From positions 26,830,875 to 26,894,874 of the forward strand of contig OY755170.1 of the NCBI GenBank assembly GCA_963576735.1: 64,000 nucleotides of DNA, written 5' to 3'. Source of the stretch: Bedellia somnulentella (Eukaryota; Arthropoda; Insecta; Lepidoptera; Bedelliidae). The notes beneath the pieces were generated by a model. It saw only the letters and a program-made list of their open reading frames with translations, ran no database searches and had not been told where the DNA came from. Below, piece by piece: positions 28,401 to 36,510 of this stretch. The position numbers and the translations under genes were made by a program. The stretch's first letter is position 1. Each line of letters begins with the position of its first letter.

Positions 28401-30984
28401 ATCTTGGCAAATCTCTCCATTATCAATCTTTTCATACATGCTCTTTTATTCTTAAACTTTGGAGGTCTGCCCCTTTGAGCACACCTCTGTAATCATAGAA
28501 CCAGTAGCATTGTAACTAAGTACCAGAATCAAAGGGATATATGGATCTGATCTACTCATTAATGTGCAAAGCCTAACTCTTATTCATTACCGGATCATTG
28601 GTAATGCACCCTACTTTTTAAAAAACTACATATATCCTATGTCACAGCAGGAAGAAAAGATACATCTTTAGCAAACAATACGAAATTCTACTACATCAAG
28701 AACAAAAAGACTACTCTAAATCCAATTAATTACGGATATACACAGATTGATCAAAGGCAAAAGAAGATGGAACAGACGCATGAGCTTTCTCCAACAACCT
28801 CAACATCAAAACATAAAAAACACTAGGCAAATACAACACAGTGTACCAAGCTGAATACATCGTAATACTGCTAGAAGCCACAGCCGTACTTGACAGAAAG
28901 GTGAACATAACTAGCATCAAGATACTCTCGGACAGCAAAGCTGTACTGCAAACACTGAACAGCAACACCATAAGCAATGGGCTAATCCTACAATGTCACC
29001 AAACACTAGAGAAAGTCACTAAAACGAATGAAGTCACACTACAATGGATAAAAGGACACAGCAATTTGCTAGGAAATGTCTGCAGAAGATCCAGCAACAA
29101 GATAGAGGGACCAGAACCTATACTACCAGTTCCTTTCAACCAATACCATACCTGGCTGAGACAATGCACACAAGAACAACACAATTCTCTCTGGAGCGAA
29201 ACAATTGTGTGCCACCAATCAAAAGGAGCCGGATATAGATAAAAGACTAACAAGACAACTTTTTCAACTGGGCACTGCTCATTGAATAAGCATTTTCACA
29301 AAATTGGTATAACAGATAGTCCGCTGCACAGAGTCTGCAAGGGGGCCAAGGAGGCAATATACCACAGAAAATATACACAATGACCAGTCCTGAGATGTCC
29401 TCATCTAATGGCTTCCACAAAACAGAAGCTATAATAAGAATACTTAGGAGGAATTCTGGATGTTTTTGTTAACACTAATGAAAATTAGGTATTATATATT
29501 TTTCATTATTTAACAATTGTAACAAATGTCCCATGAACTACTTTGAAGATTAATAAAATGATGTAATTCTAGCAGGTCTGGGAACTTCTGGTGAGGTGAT
29601 AGAATCAATATACTTAGAAAAGACATAACTATATGAGAACATTGATTCCCATGAAACAGGCAGAGATTATTAATCACCATGTAGAACAATCCAGTTCAAT
29701 CTCTACAGCTGAACTTACATTCATCAATCATTTCATGCATACCGTTTTCTATTTATGCTTATATTATCTTATAAATGAATGAAATATAATATTGTAACCA
29801 AACAAAGAAAATTGCCTAAATAATAATAATTTGGTATGCAAAGTTTTACAAAAGTGGTGCTGATTACGAAACCATTTCGAGATATTATGTTTTTAAAACA
29901 TATTTTCTTGAAATTAAATCAAACAGAGCTAAGATGACCGTTATTTTAGCAAAAAACTGTAACAGTATTTGACCTTCAGTGTCTGTCAAAGACATTCGAT
30001 CTTGCAGTTTATTAATAAAACATCAAAAATTATAGGTTTGTTTAGTATAATATCGTAATAATTTCATTTGGGATCACAAATTCGTGAAATATTTTGCTAT
30101 TAGCAACATTTTTACTAAACATTTCGCTTTATTTGCATGTCGCTATGTGATATTTTCAATCGATGACGTCATTAAGCACAAAAGTTGAACAATCTTTAAA
30201 AAATCATAACTTTGCAATTACTCATTTTAAATGAAAAATATTCAAATCAGTTTTTTATTTTCTTGTTTGCTATCGAATAAAAATATTTAATAAATACCAA
30301 AAAATAACTTTGCATACCGAATTGTCATGAACTTAGGCCCACAAACACTCACTATTTCTCATCAAAAATAACTATCAAATATTCATACCAAATAAATTCT
30401 TTCTAGTTTAAATGTACCTTCTCAGTTTAGGTAGATTTTTACTTCTCAGTGACATACAAAGTAGACAAAGATCTGGTATCTCAGTATTCATAAACCCAGA
30501 CAAGATGTGATAAATAGTAATTCCATATTCAAATCACCTTTCTGCCTATCCAGACAACAATTCAATGTCTAACCTATGAATAGCATTTGATGCAGAGAAT
30601 TCGCTTAGCATTCATGTATTCATAAACCAATATGATAAAACTTTGCCGATGAGAGGCTCGAGAGATAATGAAAAATGAGACTATTTATTTTTAAATGATT
30701 AAAAATAACTTGATTTCGATCGATAACAAATATTTGCAGAGTTAAAAAGAATGCTTTAGGAAACTAAAATAGACTATCAAAACTATAGGGTGGGTATATT
30801 GTAATTAATTTAGTCGGTTTGAGGGTTTGTAAAGCAATTTTTGTGTTTTATCTTTTAAATACACTCCCAATAGCCGCAAACCCTTATAAATGTGGCGTAA
30901 ACACTTACCATCTACGACATCCAAACTCCGATAAACACAAAAGATTAGTAGTAGAAACCATTTCTGATGTATAATATTTTTCAT
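10296..30984 (-). CDS. babo: baboon: TGF-beta/activin type I receptor Ser/Thr kinase (whole gene, 9 exons per transcript, 3 alternative)
   Basis: Single-pass membrane receptor kinase that transmits activin-type signals to the Smad2 orthologue. I joined exons 30909-30984, 22458-22575, one of three ligand-binding exons, 18930-19202, 18040-18270, 17449-17616, 11620-11792, 11024-11257 and 10296-10427. Every junction has GT/AG sites and matching phase. Predicted length is 518 aa with the 21051 exon, 519 with 21668 and 509 with 20784. Domains in the 518-aa form: signal peptide about 1-24, cysteine-rich ectodomain about 27-110 with a CCxxxDxCN box, membrane segment about 135-158, GS box TTSGSGSG then LPLLVQR about 199-214, kinase with [12 protein letters not shown] (K247), HRDLKS (D348) and DLG (D366), ending in IKKTL and IKM. 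The L45 loop reads ADNKDNGTW, the form known in ALK4/5-type receptors. Exon models are from sequence only; no transcript was seen. Confidence 0.95.
11024..11257 (-). CDS. babo: babo exon: kinase C-lobe
   Basis: 234 nt, phase 0 at both ends. Reads [32 protein letters not shown], then [14 protein letters not shown] and PNRWHSDP. These are the standard C-lobe motifs of type I receptors (kinase subdomains IX-XI). Acceptor TCTCAG, donor GTGAGT. Confidence 0.95.
11620..11792 (-). CDS. babo: babo exon: kinase catalytic loop
   Basis: 173 nt. Contains [18 protein letters not shown] (catalytic Asp), CVIGDLGLA (metal-binding DLG) and [10 protein letters not shown]. Acceptor GGGTAG, donor GTAAGA. It follows a 5.66 kb intron. 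Confidence 0.95.
12207..12404 (+). repeat. 190 bp block shared with 34908-35061, directly upstream of a SINE in both places
   Basis: Both contain AGATTATGAGTAACT, AGTTCAATTGAATTGTACTA-like sequence and AATAAACAAATGGCC (AATAAACGAATGGCC), ending just before the tRNA-like head. Confidence 0.78.
12405..12700 (+). repeat. tRNA-derived SINE, family T
   Basis: A-box-like TAGTCCAATGGGTAGAACG and B-box-like GAGCTCAAATGCC lie about 35 bp apart, followed by a shared body (CATGTGACAGTGTATTCGTA) and end CCCTTTCGGGGATATACGAC. Full-length relatives at 35062 and 36163. Confidence 0.85.
13505..13755 (-). repeat. Dispersed repeat family C
   Basis: ACATACATATACTCACTGCT, GAAGGGGTAGCCAGAGCTAA, ATTCTAAGCCGACAATACAC. 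In a babo intron. Confidence 0.8.
14019..14110 (+). repeat. Dispersed repeat family D
   Basis: TATATATGTCCCCACCTAAG, ATCGAGCCTATCCTAAATAG, GATGTTTTGGCCATAG. Two copies only are seen here; in a babo intron. Confidence 0.6.
15950..16040. repeat. Diverged outermost copy of the babo intron tandem unit
   Basis: CAGGGCTCAGTGCAGGAT, then TTTGACTAAGATATGTGTGTGTTGATGAGATT, aligns with about 17238-17325 (CAGGGCTCTATTCATGAT ... ATGACTAAGAAAATATTTGTGTTAATGAGTTT, each shown in part). It suggests the tandem array once reached this far. Confidence 0.6.
16582..17202 (-). repeat. babo: Three degenerate copies of the 3' end of the babo L45 exon and its splice donor
   Basis: Copies at about 16582-16660, 16946-17006 and 17120-17202 match the last 60-85 nt of the true exon (17449 to about 17531) and continue into the intron with the donor region. 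The minus strand reads AAAG followed by GTGGGT in the first and third copies and GTTGGG in the second. Flanking intron segments are repeated too: a CAGGGCTCTATTCAGGAT block at about 16770 and 17240, and an AATACACCTTCCGAATCC block at about 16840, 17012 and 17345. A more diverged copy of the first block is at about 15955-16035. Copies lack the exon's 5' part and acceptor. Confidence 0.9.
17449..17616 (-). CDS. babo: babo exon: L45 loop and hinge of the kinase
   Basis: 168 nt. It begins [20 protein letters not shown] and ends [11 protein letters not shown]. The junction with the previous exon builds ADNKDNGTW, the L45 loop of activin/TGF-beta-type receptors that selects Smad2/3-class substrates (family knowledge). 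Donor GTGGGT. Degenerate copies of the 3' end of this exon and its donor lie just downstream (see repeats at 16582-17202). Confidence 0.95.
17805..17945 (-). repeat. Dispersed repeat family B
   Basis: GTAGGTAGAGACTATCGATC and the ACTCCCGCCTTTGTAAA end that mirrors the 5' part of forward copies. In a babo intron. Confidence 0.7.
18040..18270 (-). CDS. babo: babo exon: end of GS domain and kinase N-lobe
   Basis: 231 nt. It begins [20 protein letters not shown] and continues into the glycine loop GKGRFGEV, catalytic lysine in VAVKIF, and [16 protein letters not shown]. The AADNK half of the L45 loop ends this exon. Acceptor TTCCAG, donor GTACGT. Confidence 0.95.
18356..18415 (+). repeat. AACCGACT repeat fragment
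   Basis: AACCGACTATAAAATAAGAG then CGCAATTCGACCGTATAT. Same family as 46217, in the intron between babo GS-domain exons. Confidence 0.65.
18740..18850 (-). repeat. Dispersed repeat family B
   Basis: ATACTCATATACATATGCTT, GTAGAGGCTCTCGATCGTCA, GATCCTGGCAAAGCTAGCGG. Adjacent to the transmembrane exon of babo. Confidence 0.7.
18930..19202 (-). CDS. babo: babo exon: juxtamembrane, transmembrane and start of GS domain
   Basis: 273 nt. A Ser/Asn-rich extracellular stalk is followed by a hydrophobic segment (from [12 protein letters not shown] to ISFWW), the basic stop-transfer [12 protein letters not shown], and finally [10 protein letters not shown], whose serines are the type II receptor phosphorylation sites of the GS box in this family. 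Acceptor CCACAG; the donor GTTTGT is weak but its position is fixed by the phase and family sequence. Confidence 0.93.
20784..20908 (-). CDS. babo: babo alternative ligand-binding exon, most downstream of three
   Basis: 125 nt, same phases. It encodes [17 protein letters not shown] and then [16 protein letters not shown], five cysteines and a CCxxDxCN box. Acceptor GATGTAG has a poor pyrimidine tract; donor GTACGC. It is shorter than the other two between the second and third cysteines. Recognition rests on the cysteine box plus exact phase match; the weak acceptor makes this the least certain of the three. Confidence 0.85.
21051..21202 (-). CDS. babo: babo alternative ligand-binding exon, middle of three
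   Basis: 152 nt with the same entry and exit phases as its neighbours. It encodes [16 protein letters not shown] and then [11 protein letters not shown], five cysteines in the family spacing. The acceptor is GACGCAG and the donor GTAACT, a slightly non-consensus 5' site that could make use of this exon regulated (inference). Confidence 0.9.
21668..21822 (-). CDS. babo: babo alternative ligand-binding exon, most upstream of three
   Basis: 155 nt, entry phase one base, exit phase one base (G). It encodes five cysteines including [10 protein letters not shown], the CCxxDxCN-type box that closes the three-finger ectodomain, and an NAT sequon. Donor GTAAGC. It is interchangeable in phase with the exons at 21051 and 20784. 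It cannot be assigned to a Drosophila isoform (a, b or c) from sequence alone. Confidence 0.9.
22458..22575 (-). CDS. babo: babo exon 2: first half of the cysteine-rich ectodomain
   Basis: Acceptor TTGCAG; the protein begins [20 protein letters not shown] and contains five cysteines, matching the first finger of type I receptor ectodomains. It ends with two bases (CA) before donor GTAAGT, the phase required by each of the three following alternative exons. It contains an NST glycosylation sequon. Confidence 0.93.
22670..22800 (+). repeat. Dispersed repeat family E
   Basis: ACGAGCGCTATTTTATCGAC, ACGATATCGGTTAGAATGAG, ATACCATGCGATATCTTGTT. Matches 27170-27305. Confidence 0.7.
23098..23270 (-). 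repeat. Dispersed repeat family B
   Basis: GGTAGGCAGAGACTATCGAT, CTGGACAAACTCTCTAGTTT, CATTCTTTATATTCGG-like 5' part. In babo intron 1. Confidence 0.72.
24225..24660. repeat. Simple-sequence AT-rich stretch
   Basis: (AATAG)n-like AGAATAGAAATAGAAATAGA at 24225, then at 24500-24650 dense TATATA self-complementary sequence. In babo intron 1. No gene. Confidence 0.7.
24880..24985 (+). repeat. Dispersed repeat family B
   Basis: GAGAGGATTACCAGGATGGT and AATGGCGTGAGTGTATATGT tail. Confidence 0.72.
25185..25285 (-). repeat. tRNA-like SINE head
   Basis: Minus strand: GATGTCCGTGGCCTAGTGGA (A box) and GCGAGTTCGAATCCCGC (B box). The acceptor stem does not pair, so it is a SINE promoter rather than a working tRNA. 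In babo intron 1. Confidence 0.75.
25430..25625 (-). repeat. Dispersed repeat family C, partial
   Basis: ATTCCTAGAAGGGATAGCCA, TTAGTGATAGGTCTTCAGCC, CACCTCTTTACCCACGGGCA. Confidence 0.72.
25893..26125 (+). repeat. Dispersed repeat family C
   Basis: Starts TAGTGCCGGCTTAGAATGTC and ends GAGTATATGTATGTATGTAT; about 90% like 27487-27735. In babo intron 1. Confidence 0.85.
26635..26790 (-). repeat. Dispersed repeat family C, degraded
   Basis: CATATACTCACGACCATAAG, AACGGGGAAAAGATTGTAAA, TTAAAAAGCCCCACCTCAAT. Confidence 0.62.
27035..27150 (+). repeat. Dispersed repeat family B
   Basis: GTGGCGATCTCTGCCTACCC, AATGGCGTGAGTATAAGTAT tail. Confidence 0.72.
27170..27305 (+). repeat. Dispersed repeat family E
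   Basis: GCAGAAGCGCTATTTAACGA, ACGATATCGGTGAGAATGAG, ATACCACGCAATATCTGGTT; partner of 22670-22800. Confidence 0.7.
27487..27735 (+). repeat. Dispersed repeat family C (about 245 bp, TATGTATG tail)
   Basis: TTTAGTGCCGGCTTAGAATG, GAGGCGACTAAGGGTATTGG, GGTTGGAGACCCATCACCAA, ATATAGCCGTGAGTATATGT. Near-identical to 25893-26125. No A/B boxes seen, so it may be the 3' end of a LINE or a MITE-like repeat. Confidence 0.85.
28363..28495 (-). repeat. Dispersed repeat family B
   Basis: GGGGTAGGCAGAGACTATCA, GGAGGTCTGCCCCTTTGAGC. In babo intron 1. Confidence 0.72.
28722..29460 (+). pseudogene. Decayed RNase H / C-terminal part of a non-LTR element
   Basis: Frame 28841-29080 reads [33 protein letters not shown] and [13 protein letters not shown]. 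Further on, [19 protein letters not shown] parallels GPEPIIPLPFNQLRTWLRE of the element nested at 57-60 kb. Upstream the TDGS box is broken by stops. It lies in babo intron 1, antisense to babo, and is the same broad family as the nested element but older. Confidence 0.85.
29635..29770 (-). repeat. Dispersed repeat family B, degraded
   Basis: ACAGGCAGAGATTATTAATC, CATTCATCAATCATTTCATG. In babo intron 1. Confidence 0.6.
29828..30323. mobile_element. MITE with TIR AATTTGGTATGCAAAGTT
   Basis: 496 bp; left AATTTGGTATGCAAAGTT, right AACTTTGCATACCGAATT. The interior is AT-rich without coding sign. It lies in babo intron 1. Confidence 0.75.
30909..30984 (-). CDS. babo: babo exon 1: signal peptide
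   Basis: Encodes a 25-residue start [20 protein letters not shown] and then LDVVD plus one base. It has a charged N-end and a hydrophobic core typical of a signal peptide. The ATG has A at -3. The donor GTAAGT follows GATG, leaving one base that completes a glycine codon with the next exon. Upstream in-frame ATGs exist (31062 and others) and would add up to 26 residues in front; I prefer the inner ATG because it places the hydrophobic core correctly. The intron after it is 8.3 kb. Confidence 0.82.
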
Positions 30985-32097
30985 TGTCACATTCTTGTTC
31001 AAAAACATTAGAAACTGATGTATAACTACATTACAATTAGATGCATCAACATAAAAATACACGAAAACTATGAAAATAGTGCACGGCCATTGAATTGAAG
31101 GAAGTGATTGAATTGAGTGAGTAATTTATTTAACCAACAATGATAAGAACGAATGGAAAATGGAAAAATGAAGTGTGTCAAAAACAAGGAAGTTATAATA
31201 TAATCCATGGAAGTACTATCTAAATAGGAATGCGCACTGGGGTCCTAAAGTGTCCTGAACAGGATTGGCTAACTAGATCTTTGTGTCTCGTTTTAAATAG
31301 GGTGACCATCTGTTAGTGTTTTAATGAGAGTTCGTATTAAGGTTACAAAAACACTCATATTTACATACATACAAATTCTTAATTAACAGGGTAATATAAA
31401 ACAAGAGATTATTTATAATTTCTGTATGGGGGTCGCCAGTTCTTGAGAATTATCGCAGCCATTTTTTGATGCTGAGTAGAGAAAAGATGGTAAGTAAATG
31501 ATGGTGGTATTAAAAGGACGATAAAGTATCTAGTGGATAACTTCAAAAAATGCGAACCAAATACGTCAAAGTTCATTCGATTTGCTTGACAAGTCCGTTG
31601 AGTATGCGTTTGAACGTATAAGTGGTACACATTTTTTTGCAGTAAAATCGTTGTGTGTATGGATCTATGCACGTTGTATGGTCACTATTTATACGTTAAT
31701 ACGTATACTGCAAAAAAACCTGCAGGATAATCCTGTGTGAACGAAGCCTGAGTTGCCTCTAACGATGCGCGCGTAGAAAAATATTTGTGCTATGTGAAGC
31801 CGACACTACAAAGCATCTTATTTCATTTATATTATTTACTTGAAATAGATAGGTCACAATAGTTTTCACTTTATATTGCAGTGCTAACTATTTTCTTAGT
31901 TAAATGATAAAAACTCCGAAACACATGAAAAGATGATTAATTTCAGACACCTTAATATTTTCTAAGACTGTCACGATTGCACATTATAATTAAAACAACT
32001 ATTGACTTTCGGATATTTAATCGCGTGTTACGCTTCGAAAACTTTTCAGTTATTATGGTCACGGGAAGACTAAGGTGTTATATGTCATTTTACAGTA
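30985..32097. other. Upstream of babo exon 1: probable 5' UTR/promoter side, nothing specific
   Basis: In-frame ATGs to 31062 and then AT-rich DNA. No core promoter element could be pinned down; a further non-coding first exon may lie upstream. Confidence 0.45.
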
Positions 32098-32799
32098 CAG
32101 TTCTCCAAAATTAATAATGCGCATAGAAATCCTCGTCACTATTCGGCAACGATCGTGTTCCCCGAGCGAGCGTCGGGAGACGATATGTATATAGAGTCGT
32201 TAAGTGCATATCATAATTTTTCAGTAACGGAATTTGATTAAATAATTCCATGTCCATTTTCGTGATGATCGATAAGTCCAAAATGCGAGGATATACACAC
32301 GGTTGCGAATATGCTACAATCTTTGCTGGATTGATTTACTTCGAAAATTGTATAGTACTTTTAAAACCTTGTCCTTCATGTCTTGAGCCATCGTGCAAAA
32401 TTTGGCTGTGTTCGGATGGACCGTTTAGGAGGAGTTTTGTGACAAGCCTAATACAAAAGTCTGGGGTTAATAGAGCTTCGCTCGCTACGCTCCAATAAAG
32501 TTAAAATGAAATTCACATTTGAAAACAAACCCAAGAAGGGTGTATGATAGCAGCTCTATATAATTCCACACAGAGAGAACACGATTCACGTTGACGGATC
32601 TTTGACAGCCCGGCGACAGCCACCGCCCACCTGAAATGTTTTCGTTTGAGAACGCATGATATTGACTCGTATTACTTTTAGACAAGTTGCAAAATGCAAG
32701 TGCATCGTTTAGGGCTCTTACGATTCAATTATTCATGTTTTTGTCGGAATACGAAAATAACCGAAGATCTGCATTCGCATTATTAATTTTGGAGAACTA
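32098..32799. mobile_element. TA-flanked MITE, copy B, inverted relative to copy A
   Basis: 702 bp, inverted ends CAGTTCTCCAAAATTAATAA, flanked by TA. The 82-codon frame at 32250 is not conserved as coding in copy A, so I do not call a gene. It carries a short extra segment AGCTTCGCTCGCTACGCTCC at about 32473 that copy A lacks. Confidence 0.88.
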
Positions 32800-34097
32800 T
32801 ACCTCCTATAAAATTATTTATACTAACTACCTTTACAAAATTTAAGTTACATTTACACACGATTAAATATCCGAAAGTCAACAGTTTTTTCAATTTTAGA
32901 CACCTTTAGGCGGATTGCGAGTTATAATTGAAATTTCGTTTTCGATCATAATGATCGAGTTCCATTAATCTTACGCAAGTGACAAAAGAATAAGTGGGTA
33001 GCATGACGCACTACCCTCAAACATTTCATAATAATTTCCGAGCACTAGTGATGTGCCGGAACACCCGTTATGAATATTATTTTACCGATTACCAAACTTA
33101 ACCTTTATGTACCGACGACGTGTGGTCTGACAGACACCAAGGTAGCCCGGAAACTTAGTTACAAGTGTCAAAGAAGACGTATACCCCCGTGCTTTGACCT
33201 ACCCCTCGGTCAGTCACTGGGCAGCGTCCATGGAGTGGTGGTGTCCGTGTTATAAGATCGCGAGTGGTCTGTTGGACGCGTCTGTACTTAAGTTACTTTT
33301 TTGTCAATGATTTGAATCGAATTTTCTTGTTTTTCTCTTTTATTTTCAGTTAATTGTATGTATAGATAAGCCAACTACTTCAGGCATGAAACGGACCACT
33401 ACTACCACAAAAAGTGTTCCTGTTACTAAAAAAATATGTACAACCAGGCCTCAAGATAACAACCACACAGCAATTTTAGAAGAATGGCTATATAAAAGCA
33501 AATCCGACTGTGATGCCCTTCAAAACTGAACCGCAAAACAGCTTACAAATGTGACTCATGTATTAGACATAGCAGCAAACCTGTATGCAAAGAGTGTGAA
33601 CTTTGGTAGTTCCTACAATTTGGTCCCCTGTGATTTACAGGAAAACAGTTGATTACATGTTTGAGTTTTTGTTATTTGTTAATTTGGTGATTAGTCTTCA
33701 AGAAAAAACTTAAGTAAAAAAAATATATAATTTATTATTGATAATTAAAACTCCATGAGGTAAAAGTTCTTTTTTCCGGCTAAAGAATTAGAGTTTTCTT
33801 TAAAATTGTTGATTATGAGTAATAAATATTTATACTTTTATCTATTCTTTCATTTATGTAATATCTAAATATATAAAAAATGCAAAGTAACTTTTACTTT
33901 TCAATAATATAAAAAACATGAAAATTTTCATTAATATAGCACTACTGGTGGTATACCAGACCTCACCTCGGTAATTATGTATCTGAAATAGAACCTCGGT
34001 ACTTAAAGGTTAATAAATTATTTATCCTCCGATAGTAATTAAACCAACTGATTAAAAAGGAATAGATAAAAACCAGCTTTTTGCTGCTTTTGTCGTG
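32800..34097. other. Intergenic, no confirmed gene
   Basis: 33040-33260 is more GC-rich and mildly coding-like, but its frames do not match any family I know. The possible transposase tail at 33384-33608 follows. Confidence 0.45.
33384..33608 (+). pseudogene. Possible cysteine-rich C-terminal remnant of a transposase
   Basis: A frame from ATG 33386 runs MKRTTTTKSVPVTKK to a stop after DCDALQN. A shifted frame continues with RKTAYKCDSCIRHSSKPVCK then ECELW and a stop. The CxxC...H...CxxC pattern at the very C-end resembles the cysteine-rich tail of piggyBac-like transposases. No DDD core is visible and the match is short, so this is weak. Confidence 0.3.
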
Positions 34098-34350
34098 TAG
34101 TGCCGGCTTAGAATGTCACTATGCCTTTCTTTCCACGGGTGTCGTATGAGGCCCTTTAGTCGCTTTGAGATAGGGTTTTTTTTAATTAGTTTTTGGGCGA
34201 TGCGTTTGGAGACTTATTTCCAACGATACTTTATATCTAATCTACCACTTTGTCCTCTATCAACTTCCAAATGTGGCTGAGGAGTTTCTAGCTCTAAAGC
34301 TCTGGCTACTGCTTTTTAGGATTTATGGCCGTGAGAATATGTATGTAATG
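34098..34350 (+). repeat. Dispersed repeat family C, diverged
   Basis: GTAGTGCCGGCTTAGAATGT to TGGCCGTGAGAATATGTATG. Confidence 0.8.
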
Positions 34351-34619
34351 TATCATTCCCTATAAATAAGTTTGAATTTGTTTTTCTTTGAACTTTATCT
34401 TGTCTGACAACCATGCGAGCAGGACACACTTCTCTAGTTCTGGCTCTCGTTCTAGGACATGTCTATACTTGGCATCGTTCAATAGATTATAGGCTTTATT
34501 CCGAGGTATTAAATTGCATTGTTATGTACCATTTTTTTTGTAAGTGCGCTCTCCTGTTTACTTTTAGTACCTCCATGGTCCAAATAAACAAAATCTAAGT
34601 GTGTTTAGCAATATCACCG

Positions 34620-34740
34620 CCTATACCTTTATTTTTCAATCTTTTCCCCACTTTTAAGTTACAAACACGTTACAAATACAAAGGTGGCTGGGGAATTTCT
34701 TTTTCTGAAACTCTGGATATGCCTTCTAAGTAGGTGACTT
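34620..34740 (+). repeat. Dispersed repeat family C, fragment
   Basis: CTTTATTTTTCAATCTTTTC, AAAGGTGGCTGGGGAATTTC; middle of the family only. Confidence 0.55.
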
Positions 34741-34907
34741 GAATGCCTTTTCGTACGGTACGGACTTGGAATACGACATTCAAACAGCTCAAGTCTGACT
34801 GAGTTACCTGAAAAAATCTAAGGCGGCTTTAGAATTATGTAAGGTTTACAATACGCAAGTAAATTAAATCCAAGTCATTTCGTCTGTGGTATTTCGATTT
34901 CAAACGT

Positions 34908-35061
34908 AGTTAAGGACGCCGCTTATTTATTTTTAGATTATGAGTAACTCATGTTTCAGTGTATACTTAAACTAATAGTTAGTTCAATTGAATTGTACTA
35001 CTTATATCTCTAAAATCTAATAAACGAATGGCCTATACTTGTCATGTATTCGTTTATCATG
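34908..35061 (+). repeat. Partner of the 12207-12404 block
   Basis: See 12207-12404; same order and orientation, about 80-85% similar by eye. Confidence 0.78.
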
Positions 35062-35375
35062 AATTAGCCGTGGTTGTCCAATGGGTAGAATGACCGTCCG
35101 TCAATATAGACTTGAGTTCAAATTCCGGGTCGGGCCTACACCATTTTGTCATTTCTTCAGTCATATGTGTGGTAAATCTGTAGTACTTAGTCATGCGACA
35201 GTGTATAAGTACCAAATGGCGATAGGCCTGCCCTCTATCACGTGACTACTTTGTCCAAGCAAAATCTGGGTATTCTGAACACTAGGTGACGATGTCACGT
35301 GATGTTCAGAAGTATTAGTACCTCTGCCAAACCCTTCGGGGATATCCCGCGTGTACGTTTGAGTTGAGTATATTC
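35062..35375 (+). repeat. tRNA-derived SINE, family T
   Basis: A-box region GTTGTCCAATGGGTAGAATG, B box GAGTTCAAATTCC, same body and CCCTTCGGGGATAT end. The 150-190 bp upstream (34908-35061) also matches 12207-12404. Confidence 0.85.
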
Positions 35376-35529
35376 AGGAAGCTACTTTAATAAGAGAGAA
35401 TTCTTTCAAAATTTTACTTTGGCTGCATTTCTACAAATTTAACTAAATTTCATTGTATTAATTGGTGAAAGAGATCTATAGAGCCAATGTGGAAGGTAAT
35501 TTGAGTAGAGGACGACCACGGAGGACCAA

Positions 35530-35705
35530 ATAGAGAGTGTGCTCAAAAGGCAGGCATCCGAAGTATAAAGAATAAAAAAGCATGTATGAAAAGATTAATG
35601 GATGTAAATGAATCTAGAGAGGTTTGCCAGGATCGTACAAAGTGGCAATCGATAGTATCTTCCTACCCCAATGGGAAATAATGGCGTAAGTATTGTGTGT
35701 ATGTA
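35530..35705 (+). repeat. Dispersed repeat family B, best-preserved copy
   Basis: GCTCAAAAGGCAGGCATCCG to AATGGCGTAAGTATTGTGTG. One frame reads EVCQDRTKWQSIVSSYPNGK before a stop, typical of the last residues of a non-LTR reverse transcriptase. Confidence 0.8.
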
Positions 35706-36162
35706 ATATGGATCAAGTGTTTAACAATAATACTCTACTATCATATTCAGCAAAGTAACAAGAGTAATACAGCACACGTACGACTTTGCAATGAGGGACT
35801 TCCGTGGCCATTTAAACAAACAAAAAGTAGTGATTTCTAATCAGAATTTGGCCATTAAAGTATTATGCGTATTACTTAGTATAAGATGTGAATAAATATT
35901 TTGTTTTCTAGCCTTTTTAAGTCGTAATCTAAATCCATAGCAAAATGGCATCAAAAATTTCGTTCATCATGTGGCATCGCAGTAATGTTGACGTAAGAGT
36001 TTCCACATCCGCGTCTTAGGCCGACTAGGAAGAGTTTTTTGTTGTTTAAAAGCTGGACAGCGATAATCAATGGGGAAAGAAAAAAAACCTACACTTCCTA
36101 TTAGTCCACACTCTTAATATCCTTGCAATCAGTAGGTAATGCGTTGTATTATATAAAGATGT

Positions 36163-36510
36163 CTGAACAATAGTCCAATGGGTAGAACGACCGCCCGTCA
36201 ATACAGACAGGGATGAGGGACAAATCCTGGGTCGGGCCTACACCAATTTGTCTTTTCTAAAGTCATATGTATGGTTAATTTATCATCGTTGTTAACGGTA
36301 AAGGAAAACATCGTGAGGCAACTCACAAGGCTAAGTTGTACTTTCGTCATGGGACAGTGTAACCGTACCAAACGGTGATTTGCCTGCCCTGGTACTCTGA
36401 ACACCAGGTGACGATTTCATGTGATGTTCAGAAGTATCAGTACCTCTGGCAACCCCTTTGGATATATATATATACGGCTTGAACGCTTGAGGCTTCAGTA
36501 CATTGACATT
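36163..36510 (+). repeat. tRNA-derived SINE, family T
   Basis: AATAGTCCAATGGGTAGAAC head, degenerate B box, body and ATATACGGCTTGAACGCTTG end. The upstream 190 bp block is not present here, so the SINE proper starts at the tRNA-like head. Confidence 0.83.

Noticed and set aside
32250..32498. 82-codon plus-strand gene
   Set aside because: It lies inside a MITE and is not conserved as an open frame in the sister copy at 1079-1761.
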